Counted from the first letter of the stretch, positions 27,181 to 36,973 are shown. The stretch is 64,000 nt of DNA from JAUIIK01 sp963709995 (GCA_963709995.1 CAVPYN010000013.1:1-64000); one strand, 5' to 3'. Numbers and translations: made by a program. Notes: generated by a model from the sequence alone, not told the origin.

Positions 27181-28679
27181 CCATTCAACTGCCTCATAAT
27201 CCCCTGCGCGCCTGTTGGGGAAACACCGATAGCAAGCTCGATCAAGCTAGTACGCCGATATTCGACGTGTTGTGCCAGGCTCATGGGCGTAGCCTGACCT
27301 CCTTCTCCACGCCCGGTCACAAGGACGGGGCCGGCGCGGATCCGGCGCTGGTCGAGCTACTGGGAACAGGCATATTCACCAGTGACATCTGGTTGAACAC
27401 CTCTCTGTTTGCGAACACGCTCAGAGACGCCGAAGCGCTCGCCGCTGATGCCTGGGGAGCCGATCGCGCCCTCTACCTCGTCAATGGATCTTCCAGCGGG
27501 AATCATGCGTTCTTGCTGTCCATGCTGGCGCCCGGAGATGAAGTGATCGTCGCCCGGGACATCCACGTCTCGCTCCTGACCGCCCTTATCCTCGTTGGAG
27601 CCCGGCCGGTGTATGTTGCGCCGCGTTTCCACGTTGACGCTGGCGTGAGTCTTGGTGTCGATCCAGTGGACGTGGCCGCCGCGCTCGACACTCATCCTGC
27701 GGCCCGGCTGATCGTGCTGACGCGGCCAAACTACTACGGCATCGCCAGTGATCTGATCGGTGTCGTGAACATCGCCCATCTTCGCGGCGTGCCGGTCTAT
27801 GTCGATGAAGCCTGGGGGCCACATCTTCACTTTCATCCTGCTTTGCCCCATTCCGCAATGGAGTGCGGCGCCGACGCAGCCGTGACCAGCGCTCACAAAC
27901 TGTTAGGAACCCTCTCGCAGGGGTCGCTGCTGATGCTTCAAGGATCGCGGCTGGTCTACCATCGCGTCGCGTCGACCGTCTCGATGATGCAGACGACCAG
28001 TCCTCTCTTGCCGATTCTCGCCTCGATTGACACCACCAGACGCCAGATGGCGTTGCATGGTGAAAGCCTGCTCGATCGGACCCTCGCGCGCGCCCGGGAC
28101 GCGCGCCAACGGTTGAGTAGTTTGTCTGGTGTCGACCTGCTGGATGGAAGCCAGCTCGGCCTTGACGGGTTCGATCCAACACGGTTGGTTATCGATGTCC
28201 AGGGGCTCGGGCTAACCGGATATGCGGCGGAACGGATCTTGCGCGACAGTGGCGGCATAGCGCCGGAGATGAGCGACCATGCCAGCGTAGTTTGTCTCAT
28301 TAACATCGGAGATACGCGCGACAGCATCGACAAGCTCGTTGCCGCGTTCACGGAATTGTCCAGGAAGAATCAAGGCCGGGGGCTGACGCCTGTCGTTCGT
28401 CCCCGCCGTGCGCTTGGCCAGATCGTTGCTGGCGGACCGCAGATATTAACGCCCCGGGATGCGTTCTTCGCCCGCACTCGCGAGCTGCCGCTAGATAACG
28501 CGGCGGGTGAAGTGGCCGCCGAGCTTGTCGTTCCCTATCCTCCGGGCGTCCCGATCATCGCTCCCGGAGAACTGATCACCGCGGACAAGATCGCATACCT
28601 CCAGGAGGAGATCGCACTCGGCACGTGCCTGCGTGGCGCGAACGATCCGTCATTGTCGACCATTCGGGTCGTCGTCTAG
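27177..28679 (+). CDS. Orn/Lys/Arg decarboxylase family protein
   Basis: A 500-residue PLP enzyme of the type III fold. The start overlaps the preceding stop in ATGA. Landmarks are SFSTPGHKDGAGADPALVEL, SDIWLNTSLFANTLRDAEAL, NGSSSGNHAFLLSMLAPGDE (phosphate site), VDEAWGPHLHFHP (the Asp contacting the PLP nitrogen) and TSAHKLLGTLSQG, with the Schiff-base lysine. The C-terminal part (PYPPGVPIIAPGELITADKI) is also typical. Such enzymes make cadaverine, agmatine or putrescine; the substrate is not decided by these motifs. Coupling to an SMR-like gene suggests a synthesis-and-export unit. Confidence 0.92.
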   Translation: MTIQLPHNPLRACWGNTDSKLDQASTPIFDVLCQAHGRSLTSFSTPGHKDGAGADPALVELLGTGIFTSDIWLNTSLFANTLRDAEALAADAWGADRALYLVNGSSSGNHAFLLSMLAPGDEVIVARDIHVSLLTALILVGARPVYVAPRFHVDAGVSLGVDPVDVAAALDTHPAARLIVLTRPNYYGIASDLIGVVNIAHLRGVPVYVDEAWGPHLHFHPALPHSAMECGADAAVTSAHKLLGTLSQGSLLMLQGSRLVYHRVASTVSMMQTTSPLLPILASIDTTRRQMALHGESLLDRTLARARDARQRLSSLSGVDLLDGSQLGLDGFDPTRLVIDVQGLGLTGYAAERILRDSGGIAPEMSDHASVVCLINIGDTRDSIDKLVAAFTELSRKNQGRGLTPVVRPRRALGQIVAGGPQILTPRDAFFARTRELPLDNAAGEVAAELVVPYPPGVPIIAPGELITADKIAYLQEEIALGTCLRGANDPSLSTIRVVV

Positions 28680-28738
28680 CAGTATCCCGTCACTGGCCAC
28701 CTCAATCTACGAGCCCGAAGTGGGACCCGCAACCGGAA

Positions 28739-28798
28739 CTGTGACCGGAACTGTGCGTCCCCTTCGTGGCGTCTGTGAGCTCTTTTCCCCAGACTGAA
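28739..28798 (+). repeat. 60-bp direct repeat, copy B
   Basis: Partner of 26624-26683. Its left edge also carries a 12-bp tandem duplication (ACCGGAACTGTG twice, 28732-28755). Confidence 0.7.
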
Positions 28799-28843
28799 AT
28801 TGGACGCTGGAGGAACCGGCGTCAGGCATCTCAGGCACCAGGA

Positions 28844-29107
28844 ATGGAGACGACGATGATCTCGCCGCACCCCACCACCACCCAGATAGTCGCCGAAGCT
28901 GCACGCCGGGAACGGTTGGCAGCGCTCAAGGTATCTCGCCGTCATCCCAGTCTGGTCATAGTCTCTTGCCTCTATGTCGTCAGGCTTCTAGCGAGGGCCG
29001 GCATCTTCGGGGGGCGCGTCCTGGCGCGCAGCTGGCATCGCTTGGCCGAGCGACCGACGGCGCGGGAGGCAGTCTCGCAATCTGCAACCGTTCGACGCTC
29101 TCCCTGA
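28844..29107 (+). CDS. Small hypothetical protein
   Basis: A possible 87-residue product: an amphipathic start (TQIVAEAARRERLAALKVSR), one short hydrophobic stretch (HPSLVIVSCLYVVRLLARAG) and a basic tail. There is no strong ribosome-binding site. It could be a small membrane-associated protein or a chance ORF. Confidence 0.3.
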   Translation: METTMISPHPTTTQIVAEAARRERLAALKVSRRHPSLVIVSCLYVVRLLARAGIFGGRVLARSWHRLAERPTAREAVSQSATVRRSP

Positions 29108-29298
29108 CGCTCTTGTGTCTTCCGGGGAGCCGGTCCCGATTTCCACCGATACAGCGTCGCTGTCAACAAGACAACCGGCGATGTCACAGACGGTTCACGT
29201 GGGAACGGGAGCATATGGACAGACGAACGATAGAGCGCCATCGATGGACGGGTCGCTCACACAGGGGCCGGATGATGGCCCGAGGAAGGAACCCCGAC

Positions 29299-32079
29299 AT
29301 GTTGTTCAGTACGGCCGGAAGCAATTCTACAAGGAATAGGACCGGCGGCGTCCGCGCCCTAGCGGTCGTCGGAGCGCTACTTGCCAGCGCGGCGCTGATC
29401 TTGCTGATGATTTATCAGGCGTCGGCAGCCGATCCGGCCAATCCCTATTTCGAACGAACCTGGCAGCGCACCGATCTCCCGGTCAGCAACGGGCAGAGCA
29501 ACCGCACCTGGATGTGGGGTGAAGAGGCCAATACCGGAGCGATGACTGAAGAGTACTTCGAGAGCCCCGGGGGCCAACGGACTGTCCAGTACTTCGACAA
29601 GTCTCGCATGGAGATCTCCGATCCGGCTGCCGATCGCAACACCGTCTGGTACGTCACCAACGGGCTCCTGGTTGTCGAACTGATCACCGGCAAGATGCAG
29701 ATGGGCGACAACAGCTTTACCCAGTACAACCCTGCCGAGGTCAATGTCGCGGGTGATTTCGACGACCCGACAGGGGTGCAGTACACCACGCTGGCTGGCC
29801 TTCTCAACGCCCCGGCACTGGCCGACGGCGCGACGATCACTCAGCAGCTTGACCGCGCGGGCAACGTCACCGACGGCCCATCGCTCGCCAGCTTCGGCGT
29901 CACTGCCGCTTACCACGTCACCGAGCCCGGGATCGATCACCAGGTGGCGAGTCCCTTCTGGGCGTTCATGAACTCCAGCGGCACGATCTACGAAAATGGC
30001 AGCTACATCAGCGCTCCGATGTTCCTCAACCCGTTCTATGCGACCGGGTATCCGATCACCGAAGCCTACTGGGCGAATGTCAAGGTGGCAGGGACTTATC
30101 AGGACGTACTCCTACAGTGTTTCGAGCGGCGTTGTCTGACCTACACCCCGGGCAATGCGCCTGGCTGGCAGGTCGAAGCGGGCAATGTTGGCCAGCATTA
30201 CTACACCTGGCGCTATGGTCAGATGCCGGTTGACGATCCAGCGACGACGGCGACGGAAACGGCCACCTCGACTCCACCTGTTGACGGGACGTCACCCGCA
30301 AGTCCGACCGCCGAACCAACGCCAACAGAACCCGGCCAGCCGCCTGCCTCTCCAACCGCGGAGCCGACCGAAGAACCGTACGTCTACCTGTATCAGTGGG
30401 GTAGCCCGGTCAATGAGAACGCGGGAATCGATAGCGCCCATGGCATCGCTATCAGTGCAGATGGCTACATCTACATCACCGACTGGCAGACCGGCCGCGT
30501 CTTGAAATACGCGACCAATGGCGGCTTCATGACGATGTGGGGAGCCTTCGGCACTGGAGAAGGCGAATTCTCTAATCCGACCGGCATAGCGGTAGACACA
30601 ATCGGGAACGTCTATGTATCCGACTACAACAATAACCGCGTTCAGAAGTTCAGCGCTGACGGCGAGTACCTGGACGAATGGGGCACGCTCGATGGCGATA
30701 GAGGTTCGGGACAGGGCGACTTCAACGGCCCCAAAGGCATCGCCATAGACAGCTCCGATTACATCTACGTCGTCGATAGCCAGAACGATCGGGTTCAGAA
30801 GTTCGACAGCCAAGGAACGTATCTGGACGAGTGGGGTTCCGATGGCTCGGGCGAGGGCCAGTTCACGGGCGCGGCAGGGATCGTCATCGACGACAACGAC
30901 ACGATCTACGTGAGTGACTTCTACCGTTGCAGGGTTCAGATGTTCGACACAGAAGGAAACTACTTCGACGAGATCGATACTGACACCACTGGTGGGACAT
31001 GCTCCTTCCAATTTGATGCAGGTCTGGCCGTCGACGCTGACGGTGTGATCTATGTCGTCGACAGCGGGAAGGATCGGGTGCAGGCCTTCGACAGTATGGG
31101 CAATCCGCTCGGTTCATGGGGCGCAAACGGTTCAGGTCCCGGTGAATTTGCCCAGCCGGAAGGGATCGCCATCGACGCCCGGGGTCGCATCTATGTCACT
31201 GAATTCAACAATGGCCGTGTTCAGGTATTTGACAGCGATCGTAGCTATCTGGACGAATGGAACGACGGTCGTCGCGGGCGGATCGCCGATTCCACACTGG
31301 CCATGACGATGGACGCCGATGACAACATCTATCTGGCCGACAACGTCTACGACCGGATTCAGCGCTTCGACGCCGGTGGCAAGTTCCAGCGCGAGTTTGG
31401 CGAGCCAGGTTCCGGCACGGGGCAGCTCGACGGCGCGATGGACATCGCCGCCACTCTCGACGGATACATCTACGCGGTCGACGTTCAGCATGATCGCGTG
31501 CTCAAGTACCGGCGCAATGGTGCTTACGCCACGGAATGGAGCGGCGGAAGCCTCAACCAGCCGGTCGCGATCGCCGTCGATCAGGGAGGCAACGTCTACG
31601 TCGCTAACGCCGGCGATGACACGATTCGCGTGTTCGATGGTTCCAGCAGCTTGCTCCGTTCCTGGGGTGGGTCCGGTGATGGCGAGGGGCAGTTCAACAA
31701 TCCAACTGACATCGCAATCCATGGAGATCGTGTCTACATCGTCGATCAGAACAACAATCGCATTCAGGCGTTCGATCTGCACGGAACGCCTCTCGGCGAG
31801 TGGGGCGGGTCGGGCGCTGGCGACGGCAACTTCGCCGAGCCGATGGGCATCGCTATCGACCGCCATGGCGATGTCTTTGTCGTCGATTCCGGCAATCACC
31901 GTGTCCAGAAGTTCACTGCGACGGGCGAGTATCTGACCCGGTTTGGCTCAGAGGGTTCTGGCGATGGTCAGTTCCTTTACCCGACCCGGATCGAAATCGA
32001 CAGCGACGGCGTTGCACACGTCCTGGACACTGGCAACCACCGGGTCCAGGCATTCGGCCGACTCTCCGAGGCTCGGTAG
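29299..32079 (+). CDS. Exported NHL beta-propeller protein with WMWG module
   Basis: From ATG 29299 (GGAAGGA nine bases upstream) the product is 926 residues. A signal/anchor (VVGALLASAALILLMIYQAS) is followed by a roughly 270-residue module: FERTWQRTDLPV, RTWMWGEEANTG, VQYFDKSRMEI, YVTNGLLVVELITGKMQMGD and CFERRCLTYTPGN. A Thr/Pro-rich linker then leads into about a dozen NHL repeats of the form GQF..P.GIAID..G.IYV.D..N.RVQ.F, enough for two six-bladed propellers. NHL propellers are binding surfaces for proteins, sugars or lipids, so an outside-surface role is inferred. The same module occurs at 41545 and 54674, and a shorter NHL protein follows at 32215. Confidence 0.9.
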   Translation: MLFSTAGSNSTRNRTGGVRALAVVGALLASAALILLMIYQASAADPANPYFERTWQRTDLPVSNGQSNRTWMWGEEANTGAMTEEYFESPGGQRTVQYFDKSRMEISDPAADRNTVWYVTNGLLVVELITGKMQMGDNSFTQYNPAEVNVAGDFDDPTGVQYTTLAGLLNAPALADGATITQQLDRAGNVTDGPSLASFGVTAAYHVTEPGIDHQVASPFWAFMNSSGTIYENGSYISAPMFLNPFYATGYPITEAYWANVKVAGTYQDVLLQCFERRCLTYTPGNAPGWQVEAGNVGQHYYTWRYGQMPVDDPATTATETATSTPPVDGTSPASPTAEPTPTEPGQPPASPTAEPTEEPYVYLYQWGSPVNENAGIDSAHGIAISADGYIYITDWQTGRVLKYATNGGFMTMWGAFGTGEGEFSNPTGIAVDTIGNVYVSDYNNNRVQKFSADGEYLDEWGTLDGDRGSGQGDFNGPKGIAIDSSDYIYVVDSQNDRVQKFDSQGTYLDEWGSDGSGEGQFTGAAGIVIDDNDTIYVSDFYRCRVQMFDTEGNYFDEIDTDTTGGTCSFQFDAGLAVDADGVIYVVDSGKDRVQAFDSMGNPLGSWGANGSGPGEFAQPEGIAIDARGRIYVTEFNNGRVQVFDSDRSYLDEWNDGRRGRIADSTLAMTMDADDNIYLADNVYDRIQRFDAGGKFQREFGEPGSGTGQLDGAMDIAATLDGYIYAVDVQHDRVLKYRRNGAYATEWSGGSLNQPVAIAVDQGGNVYVANAGDDTIRVFDGSSSLLRSWGGSGDGEGQFNNPTDIAIHGDRVYIVDQNNNRIQAFDLHGTPLGEWGGSGAGDGNFAEPMGIAIDRHGDVFVVDSGNHRVQKFTATGEYLTRFGSEGSGDGQFLYPTRIEIDSDGVAHVLDTGNHRVQAFGRLSEAR

Positions 32080-32214
32080 TTCACTCGCTGACCATCTCCC
32101 GCTCCCACGTTGACTATGCGGGGTTGGGAGGGGCAAACGGTAGATAAGGTCGTTCAGCACACGTCACACAGATTACCAGCAGACTTCGCGATAGCCTGAG
32201 GAAGGAACTTAGCA

Positions 32215-34062
32215 ATGCTAAATCGAATTCCAACCGGATTGCGCCGCCAGATTGGCAGGCGATACAGCATCGTCTCGGTTGGCATGATGCTGGCCATGCT
32301 GCTCGTTTTGACGACCGGACAGGTCGCGACCGCGGCGAGTAGCCCACCCTGGGCTCCGGACTTCGCCTACGTCGACGAGTTTGGAGGGTTGAGGGATCCG
32401 GCGACGGCCTTCAACCTGCCATTCGGTGTTGCCGTCAGCGACGATGGCTTCATCTACACCATCGAGCATGGAACCGATCGCGTTCAGAAGTTCAACCCGA
32501 ATGGCGCACGTGTCGCCGGCTGGGGTGAATCCGGCGATGGCCAGGGACAGTTCGACAATCCCTACGGCATTGCGGTTGACCGCGATGGCAACGTCTGGGT
32601 GTCGGATGTCAATAATCACCGCGTCCAGAAATTCAGCCCGGACGGGACATGGCTTGGCCAGCTTGGCACCGGCACTGCCGGGAACGCGTCCGGACAGTTC
32701 GCCGGGCCAGCCGGCATCGCCTTCTCCAGCAGCGGCGACATCTTCGTTGTCGATCGCGGCAATCACCGGGTTCAGGTCTTCGACTCAGGCGGTCTCTACC
32801 AGTGGGAGGCCGGAAGCTACGGGCCGGGGTTGGATCAGATGAATCTGCCGCAGGATATCGCCTTCGATGCCTGGGGCAACTTCTGGGTTACCGATACCGG
32901 CAATGGTCGCCTGCGCGTGTTCGACAGTCAGGGCGTTGGGCAAGGGCCGATTGCCGGCGGCGAGTTTGATTATCCAACCGGCATTGATATAAGCCCGGAC
33001 GGCAAGATGTTCGTCGTCGAGGGCCGCACCCAGACAATTTTCGTTTACACAGTCGGAGAATATGTCAGCTTTCTTGATGGTGAGTGGGGCGGATTCGGCA
33101 CTGAGCCAGGGCAGTTCCTCGAACCGATCGGGCTGGCTGCCGACTCATCAGGCAATGTCTACGTCGTCGACTTCGACGCCGGGAACCTCAAGAAGTTCGA
33201 CGCCGAGGGCAACTACCTGGATGGCTGGAGTGACGGTTTGCGCGGCAAGCTCTCGGCTGACCCGCGCGGGATGGCTCTGGACACCGACGGCAATGTCTAC
33301 GTCACCGACCATGTGCGCGACAAGATCGCCGTCTACGACTCGCAGGGCAACTGGCTCTATGAGTTTGGAGAATCCGGCCCTGGTTTCGGCCAGCTCGACC
33401 GTCCAGTGGCTATCGCGGTCGAACCCTGGGGCAACTACCTCTACGTCGCCGATGCTGGCAATGACAAGATCCTCAAATACACCCTGGCCGGCGACTTCAT
33501 CTTTGAGCGCGGCGCTTCCGGGCAGGGCAACGGCCAGTTCGATACGCCGTCGGGCCTGGCCGTTGATGCCTACTGGAACGTCTACGTTGCCGACCGGGGG
33601 AACGATCGCATTCAGAAGTATTCGCCGGATGGATTCTGGCTGGATGCCTGGGGCGAGACCGGTCCGGGTGACGGCCAGTTCAATAGCCCGACCGGTATCG
33701 CCTACGACCGTGGCCTGGAACGACTTTACGTGGTCGAGCGCGATGGCCAACGGGTACAAGTCTTCGATCTGGATGGCAACTACATCGACCAATGGGGCAG
33801 CTTTGGCCCCGGCGACGGACAATTCACCAATCCCTTCGGAATCGGCGTCGACCGCAACGGCACGGTCTATGTCGTGGACCGGGGCAGCCACCGGGTCCAA
33901 ACATTCACCGCCGACGGCGACTTCATCACAGCGTTCGGGAGTCGCGGCTCAGGTGGCGCCGAGTTCATCAGGCCGCGCCGGGTCGCGATCACTTATGACG
34001 GGACCATCTTCGTCCTCGATAGCGGCAACGCCCGGGTGCAGGTGTTCGAGGAGCACTCATAA
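32215..34062 (+). CDS. Secreted NHL-repeat protein
   Basis: A 615-residue protein with a signal peptide (IVSVGMMLAMLLVLTTGQVATAA) and almost the whole length in NHL repeats (DNPYGIAVDRDGNVWVSDVN, GIDISPDGKMFVVEG, GLAVDAYWNVYVADRGNDRI and others; about 11-12 blades). It lacks the WMWG module of its neighbour at 29299. The start has GGAAGGA upstream, the same ribosome-binding pattern as the neighbour, and the gap is 135 bases, so the two may be co-expressed. Role unknown; probably extracellular binding. Confidence 0.9.
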   Translation: MLNRIPTGLRRQIGRRYSIVSVGMMLAMLLVLTTGQVATAASSPPWAPDFAYVDEFGGLRDPATAFNLPFGVAVSDDGFIYTIEHGTDRVQKFNPNGARVAGWGESGDGQGQFDNPYGIAVDRDGNVWVSDVNNHRVQKFSPDGTWLGQLGTGTAGNASGQFAGPAGIAFSSSGDIFVVDRGNHRVQVFDSGGLYQWEAGSYGPGLDQMNLPQDIAFDAWGNFWVTDTGNGRLRVFDSQGVGQGPIAGGEFDYPTGIDISPDGKMFVVEGRTQTIFVYTVGEYVSFLDGEWGGFGTEPGQFLEPIGLAADSSGNVYVVDFDAGNLKKFDAEGNYLDGWSDGLRGKLSADPRGMALDTDGNVYVTDHVRDKIAVYDSQGNWLYEFGESGPGFGQLDRPVAIAVEPWGNYLYVADAGNDKILKYTLAGDFIFERGASGQGNGQFDTPSGLAVDAYWNVYVADRGNDRIQKYSPDGFWLDAWGETGPGDGQFNSPTGIAYDRGLERLYVVERDGQRVQVFDLDGNYIDQWGSFGPGDGQFTNPFGIGVDRNGTVYVVDRGSHRVQTFTADGDFITAFGSRGSGGAEFIRPRRVAITYDGTIFVLDSGNARVQVFEEHS

Positions 34063-34074
34063 CCTGCATTCTCT

Positions 34075-34100
34075 CCCCTCTCCCAGTTCTGGGAGAGGGG
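34075..34100 (+). terminator. 12-bp CCCCTCTCCCAG hairpin
   Basis: A perfect stem, CCCCTCTCCCAG/CTGGGAGAGGGG, with a TT loop, 12 bases after the NHL gene stop. It fits a transcription terminator or a dispersed palindromic repeat. No T-run follows. Confidence 0.5.
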
Positions 34101-34179
34101 GGTTGGGGTGAGGGCCGTTCCGATGCGCTACTCTGTCCTCAGCACTGTCACTATGCTGATTGGAACATGGAGAACCGTC

Positions 34180-34407
34180 GTGGCTGGCGAGGATGCGAGA
34201 CGAGCAATGATCGAGCGGTTGTTTCACTCCGCAGGCATGGCATTGTCGAGCGACGATCTGGATATTGTCACCCGGCTCCACCAAAGCTTCGCCGTCCAGC
34301 GCGAATGCCTCACTCGCGCCGTCTGTCCCGAGAAAGAGCCAATGACCATCGCGACGTTCGGGCGAGGATTGAATGCCAGAGAGGTTGCCGATGACCGGGC
34401 GGAATGA
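34180..34407 (+). CDS. Small AtzG-like accessory protein of the amidase
   Basis: From GTG 34180, with GGAGA seven bases upstream, the product is 75 residues. The helical pattern MIERLFHSAGMALSSDDLDI, VTRLHQSFAVQREC and EKEPMTIATF matches the shape of AtzG/GatC-like small subunits, including the final E-P-x-x-x-x-F. Its stop lies inside the amidase start region (17-base overlap with 34391), which suggests coupled translation and a heteromeric amidase. The similarity was judged by eye. Confidence 0.55.
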   Translation: MAGEDARRAMIERLFHSAGMALSSDDLDIVTRLHQSFAVQRECLTRAVCPEKEPMTIATFGRGLNAREVADDRAE

Positions 34408-35809
34408 CGAGATCACCTTTCTGTCGATCAGCGAGCTTATCGAGAAGTTCGATCAAAAGGAACTCTCGTCGGTTGAGGCGACACGGAATCAGCTCGACCG
34501 CATCACGGCCTACGACGAGGCGCTCAACGCTTACATTACCGTGCTGGCAGAACGGGCGTTGGAGCAGGCCGCGGCAGCGGACGTGGCGCGCGCGAGGGGC
34601 GAGCGCGGCGCGTTACTTGGCGTCCCAATCGCTCTCAAGGATCTTTTCCTGACCGCTAGAGTCCGCACGACGGCTGGCTCGAACGTGCTGGCGGATTGGG
34701 TTCCAGACGAAGACGCGACCGTTGTCCGAAAACTGAACGATGCCGGGATGGTGACGCTCGGTAAGACGAACATGATGGAGTTTGCCTACGGCTATCCTCA
34801 TCCCGATTTCGGGGAATCACGTAATCCCTGGGATCCGGCGCGCACGGCTGGCGGTTCCAGCGGCGGGTCGGCAGCAGCCGTTGCTGCCGGAATGGCATAT
34901 GCCGGGATGGGCAGCGACACTGGCGGGTCGATCCGCAGCCCCGCCGCCTATTCCGGACTGGTCGGGTTGAAAGCGACCTACGGCTTGGTGAGCCGGGCGG
35001 GTGTCGTTCCACTCTCCTGGTCGCTCGATCATGCCGGACCGCTGACGCGCACTGTTCGCGACGCCGCCATCATCCTCGATGTCATTGCTGGATACGATCC
35101 GGCTGATCCGGCGTCGGCACGTGTTGATGTTGCCGCATCCGTCGCCGGGCTCGATCTACCAGTTGCAGGCATGAAGATCGCCGTCGTTGAGGATTTCTTC
35201 GAGTTCCATGTCGAAGCGGAGATCGGTGCTTTGACCAGGGCCGCCGTCGAGCAATTGAAGGAGCTTGGCGTGGTGGTTGAGGTTGTCAGGATATCCTCGA
35301 TCGAGCTTATTGGACCGGCGATCATGCCGATCATTCAAGCTGAGGCAACGAGCTACCATTGGCCGGCGATGCAGGAGCGGTTAGACGACTACGGACCGAT
35401 AATCCGGGCCAATCTCCAGTACGGCGCGACGGTGCTGGCGAAGGACTATCTTGATGCTCAGCGGGTTCGCCGCCAGCTGCACGATGAGGTCGAGGAGTTG
35501 CTGTTGACGTACGACGCCCTCGTCTTTCCGACCCAGCCGACGGTTGCCCTGGAGATCGACGCCTACGGCATGCCGGAGATTCCCGAAGCGGACGCGATTG
35601 GCGGCGAGATCGGGCACACCGGCTGGGCGAACCTCACTGGCCACCCGGCGATCTCGGTTCCATGTGGCTTCACCGAAGCCGGGCTGCCCGCTGGACTTCA
35701 GATCACCGGCCGCCTCTTTGACGACGCAACGATCCTACGGCTCGCCCATCACTACCAGCAAGCAACCGAATGGCATCGCCGCCATCCAACTTTCGAGCCC
35801 GCGCCCTGA
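34391..35809 (+). CDS. Amidase signature family enzyme
   Basis: About 472 residues. The Ser-cisSer-Lys triad region is complete: Lys in PIALKDLFLT, the glycine/serine-rich GGSSGGSAAAVAAGMAYAGM and GSDTGGSIRSPAAYSGLVGL. The distal WANLTGHPAISVPCGFTEAG block, typical of amidases and GatA, is also present. It hydrolyses or transfers amides. The small upstream partner suggests an AtzE/AtzG- or GatA/GatC-like pair rather than a single-chain enzyme, but no GatB is nearby, so tRNA amidation is unlikely from this locus. ATG 34373 is an alternative start. Confidence 0.9.
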   Translation: MTGRNDEITFLSISELIEKFDQKELSSVEATRNQLDRITAYDEALNAYITVLAERALEQAAAADVARARGERGALLGVPIALKDLFLTARVRTTAGSNVLADWVPDEDATVVRKLNDAGMVTLGKTNMMEFAYGYPHPDFGESRNPWDPARTAGGSSGGSAAAVAAGMAYAGMGSDTGGSIRSPAAYSGLVGLKATYGLVSRAGVVPLSWSLDHAGPLTRTVRDAAIILDVIAGYDPADPASARVDVAASVAGLDLPVAGMKIAVVEDFFEFHVEAEIGALTRAAVEQLKELGVVVEVVRISSIELIGPAIMPIIQAEATSYHWPAMQERLDDYGPIIRANLQYGATVLAKDYLDAQRVRRQLHDEVEELLLTYDALVFPTQPTVALEIDAYGMPEIPEADAIGGEIGHTGWANLTGHPAISVPCGFTEAGLPAGLQITGRLFDDATILRLAHHYQQATEWHRRHPTFEPAP

Positions 35810-36014
35810 AATTGTCGCCCGGTTCGGCTATCGGTTGTTGATAGCCGCTTTCGTCACAACCTTGACCCTGGCTGGAACGACCCATGCACTCGTGATTACA
35901 CATAGTGTGACCATTACGGATGCTAATTGACATCTGGCATTGCCTCTCCAGATTGGTAGTTCGTCGTCATCTACCGACTTTCGGGTAGTACAAAGTGACG
36001 TGGAGGCTTGAACC

Positions 36015-36736
36015 ATGCTCCAGCGATTGCGCTTTCAGGATTGGTTCTTCATCGCGCTGATACTTATCGGAGTGCTTGTCGCTATCTACTATGTGTTGGG
36101 CGGACGGCTCATGAACGGTGTGTTGCTGCTTGGCGGAGTGCTGATCGGCGGTGCTGTTCGTTTTGCTGGCTGGCATCATCTGGGCGCTGATCTACGCCGC
36201 GTTCTTCGAGCAGCGATTGAGCGGCTCGGGGTGGATGCGGGGCATCAAGTTCTCGCTGCTTCCCTGGATTCTTCGGATCTTCAGTCAAGGCTGGTCCCTT
36301 GCCAGCCCTGGGCAATCTCAGCCTGCATCTCGCCTATGGATTCACGCTGGGGGGGTTCTATGCGGTCCTAAGCAGTGGGCGGCTGGACCGGGCCGGTGAA
36401 GATCCGATTGCTGCTGGATGGATCGATCAAGGTTTGGCTCTCGGCCTCGCCGTTGGACTCATGATCGGGTTGATCGCCGGCGGGATTGCCGGTATGTTCA
36501 TTGACTCTAATAGCTTCTCGTCCAAGGAGATCATTCTCGCTGGCGTGGTCACGGGCGTGATTGGCCGCGTACTCGTCGGTCCGCTTGTGTCGGCCTGGAC
36601 ATCGGTTCTGGCGAGAGCATCCCCCGGATGGGCTAACCGGAGAATATACGACGTTTCACCGATATCGGGAGAGGCTGGCTCCAGCAAGAATGGATGTAGG
36701 TTCCGTTGTCGCCACCGAGAGAGTGGATCGAGTTGA
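36015..36736 (+). pseudogene. Polytopic membrane protein with two frameshifts
   Basis: Joined frames give a protein of about 200 residues with several spans: FFIALILIGVLVAIYYVLGG, then (after a break near 36150) FVLLAGIIWALIYAAFFEQR, then (after a break near 36290) LGNLSLHLAYGFTLGGFYAV, LALGLAVGLMIGLIAGGIAG and EIILAGVVTGVIG. Each piece fits the next without missing residues, so single-base indels explain the breaks. It resembles small uncharacterised membrane proteins of Chloroflexota. Function unknown. Confidence 0.6.
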
Positions 36737-36973
36737 CATCTGCGATTTTCGTTGGAGCCACAATCGGTCTGCAGCACGGTCTCGATCCAGCTGGACTTGA
36801 GCGGTGGTTACCAGGGCTGTCAGTCCTGAGCTTTGTCTCATTTCAAGGTGGCGGCTGGTAGCCAGCTCTGGCCACCATTCCATCGCGGGTCCACCGGCCC
36901 GCGTCGGAAGCGATATCGTTGCCGTGGACCTGCCAGGCATTCTCTATTTGCAACGAGAAGGAGTGAACGACCG

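Noticed and set aside
30292..31011. Long minus-strand ORFs opposite the NHL genes (also 31132-31899, 33148-33900 and plus-strand ones opposite 51899-54674)
   Set aside because: They mirror the repeated codon pattern of the NHL blades and have no family signatures or ribosome-binding sites; shadows of the real genes.
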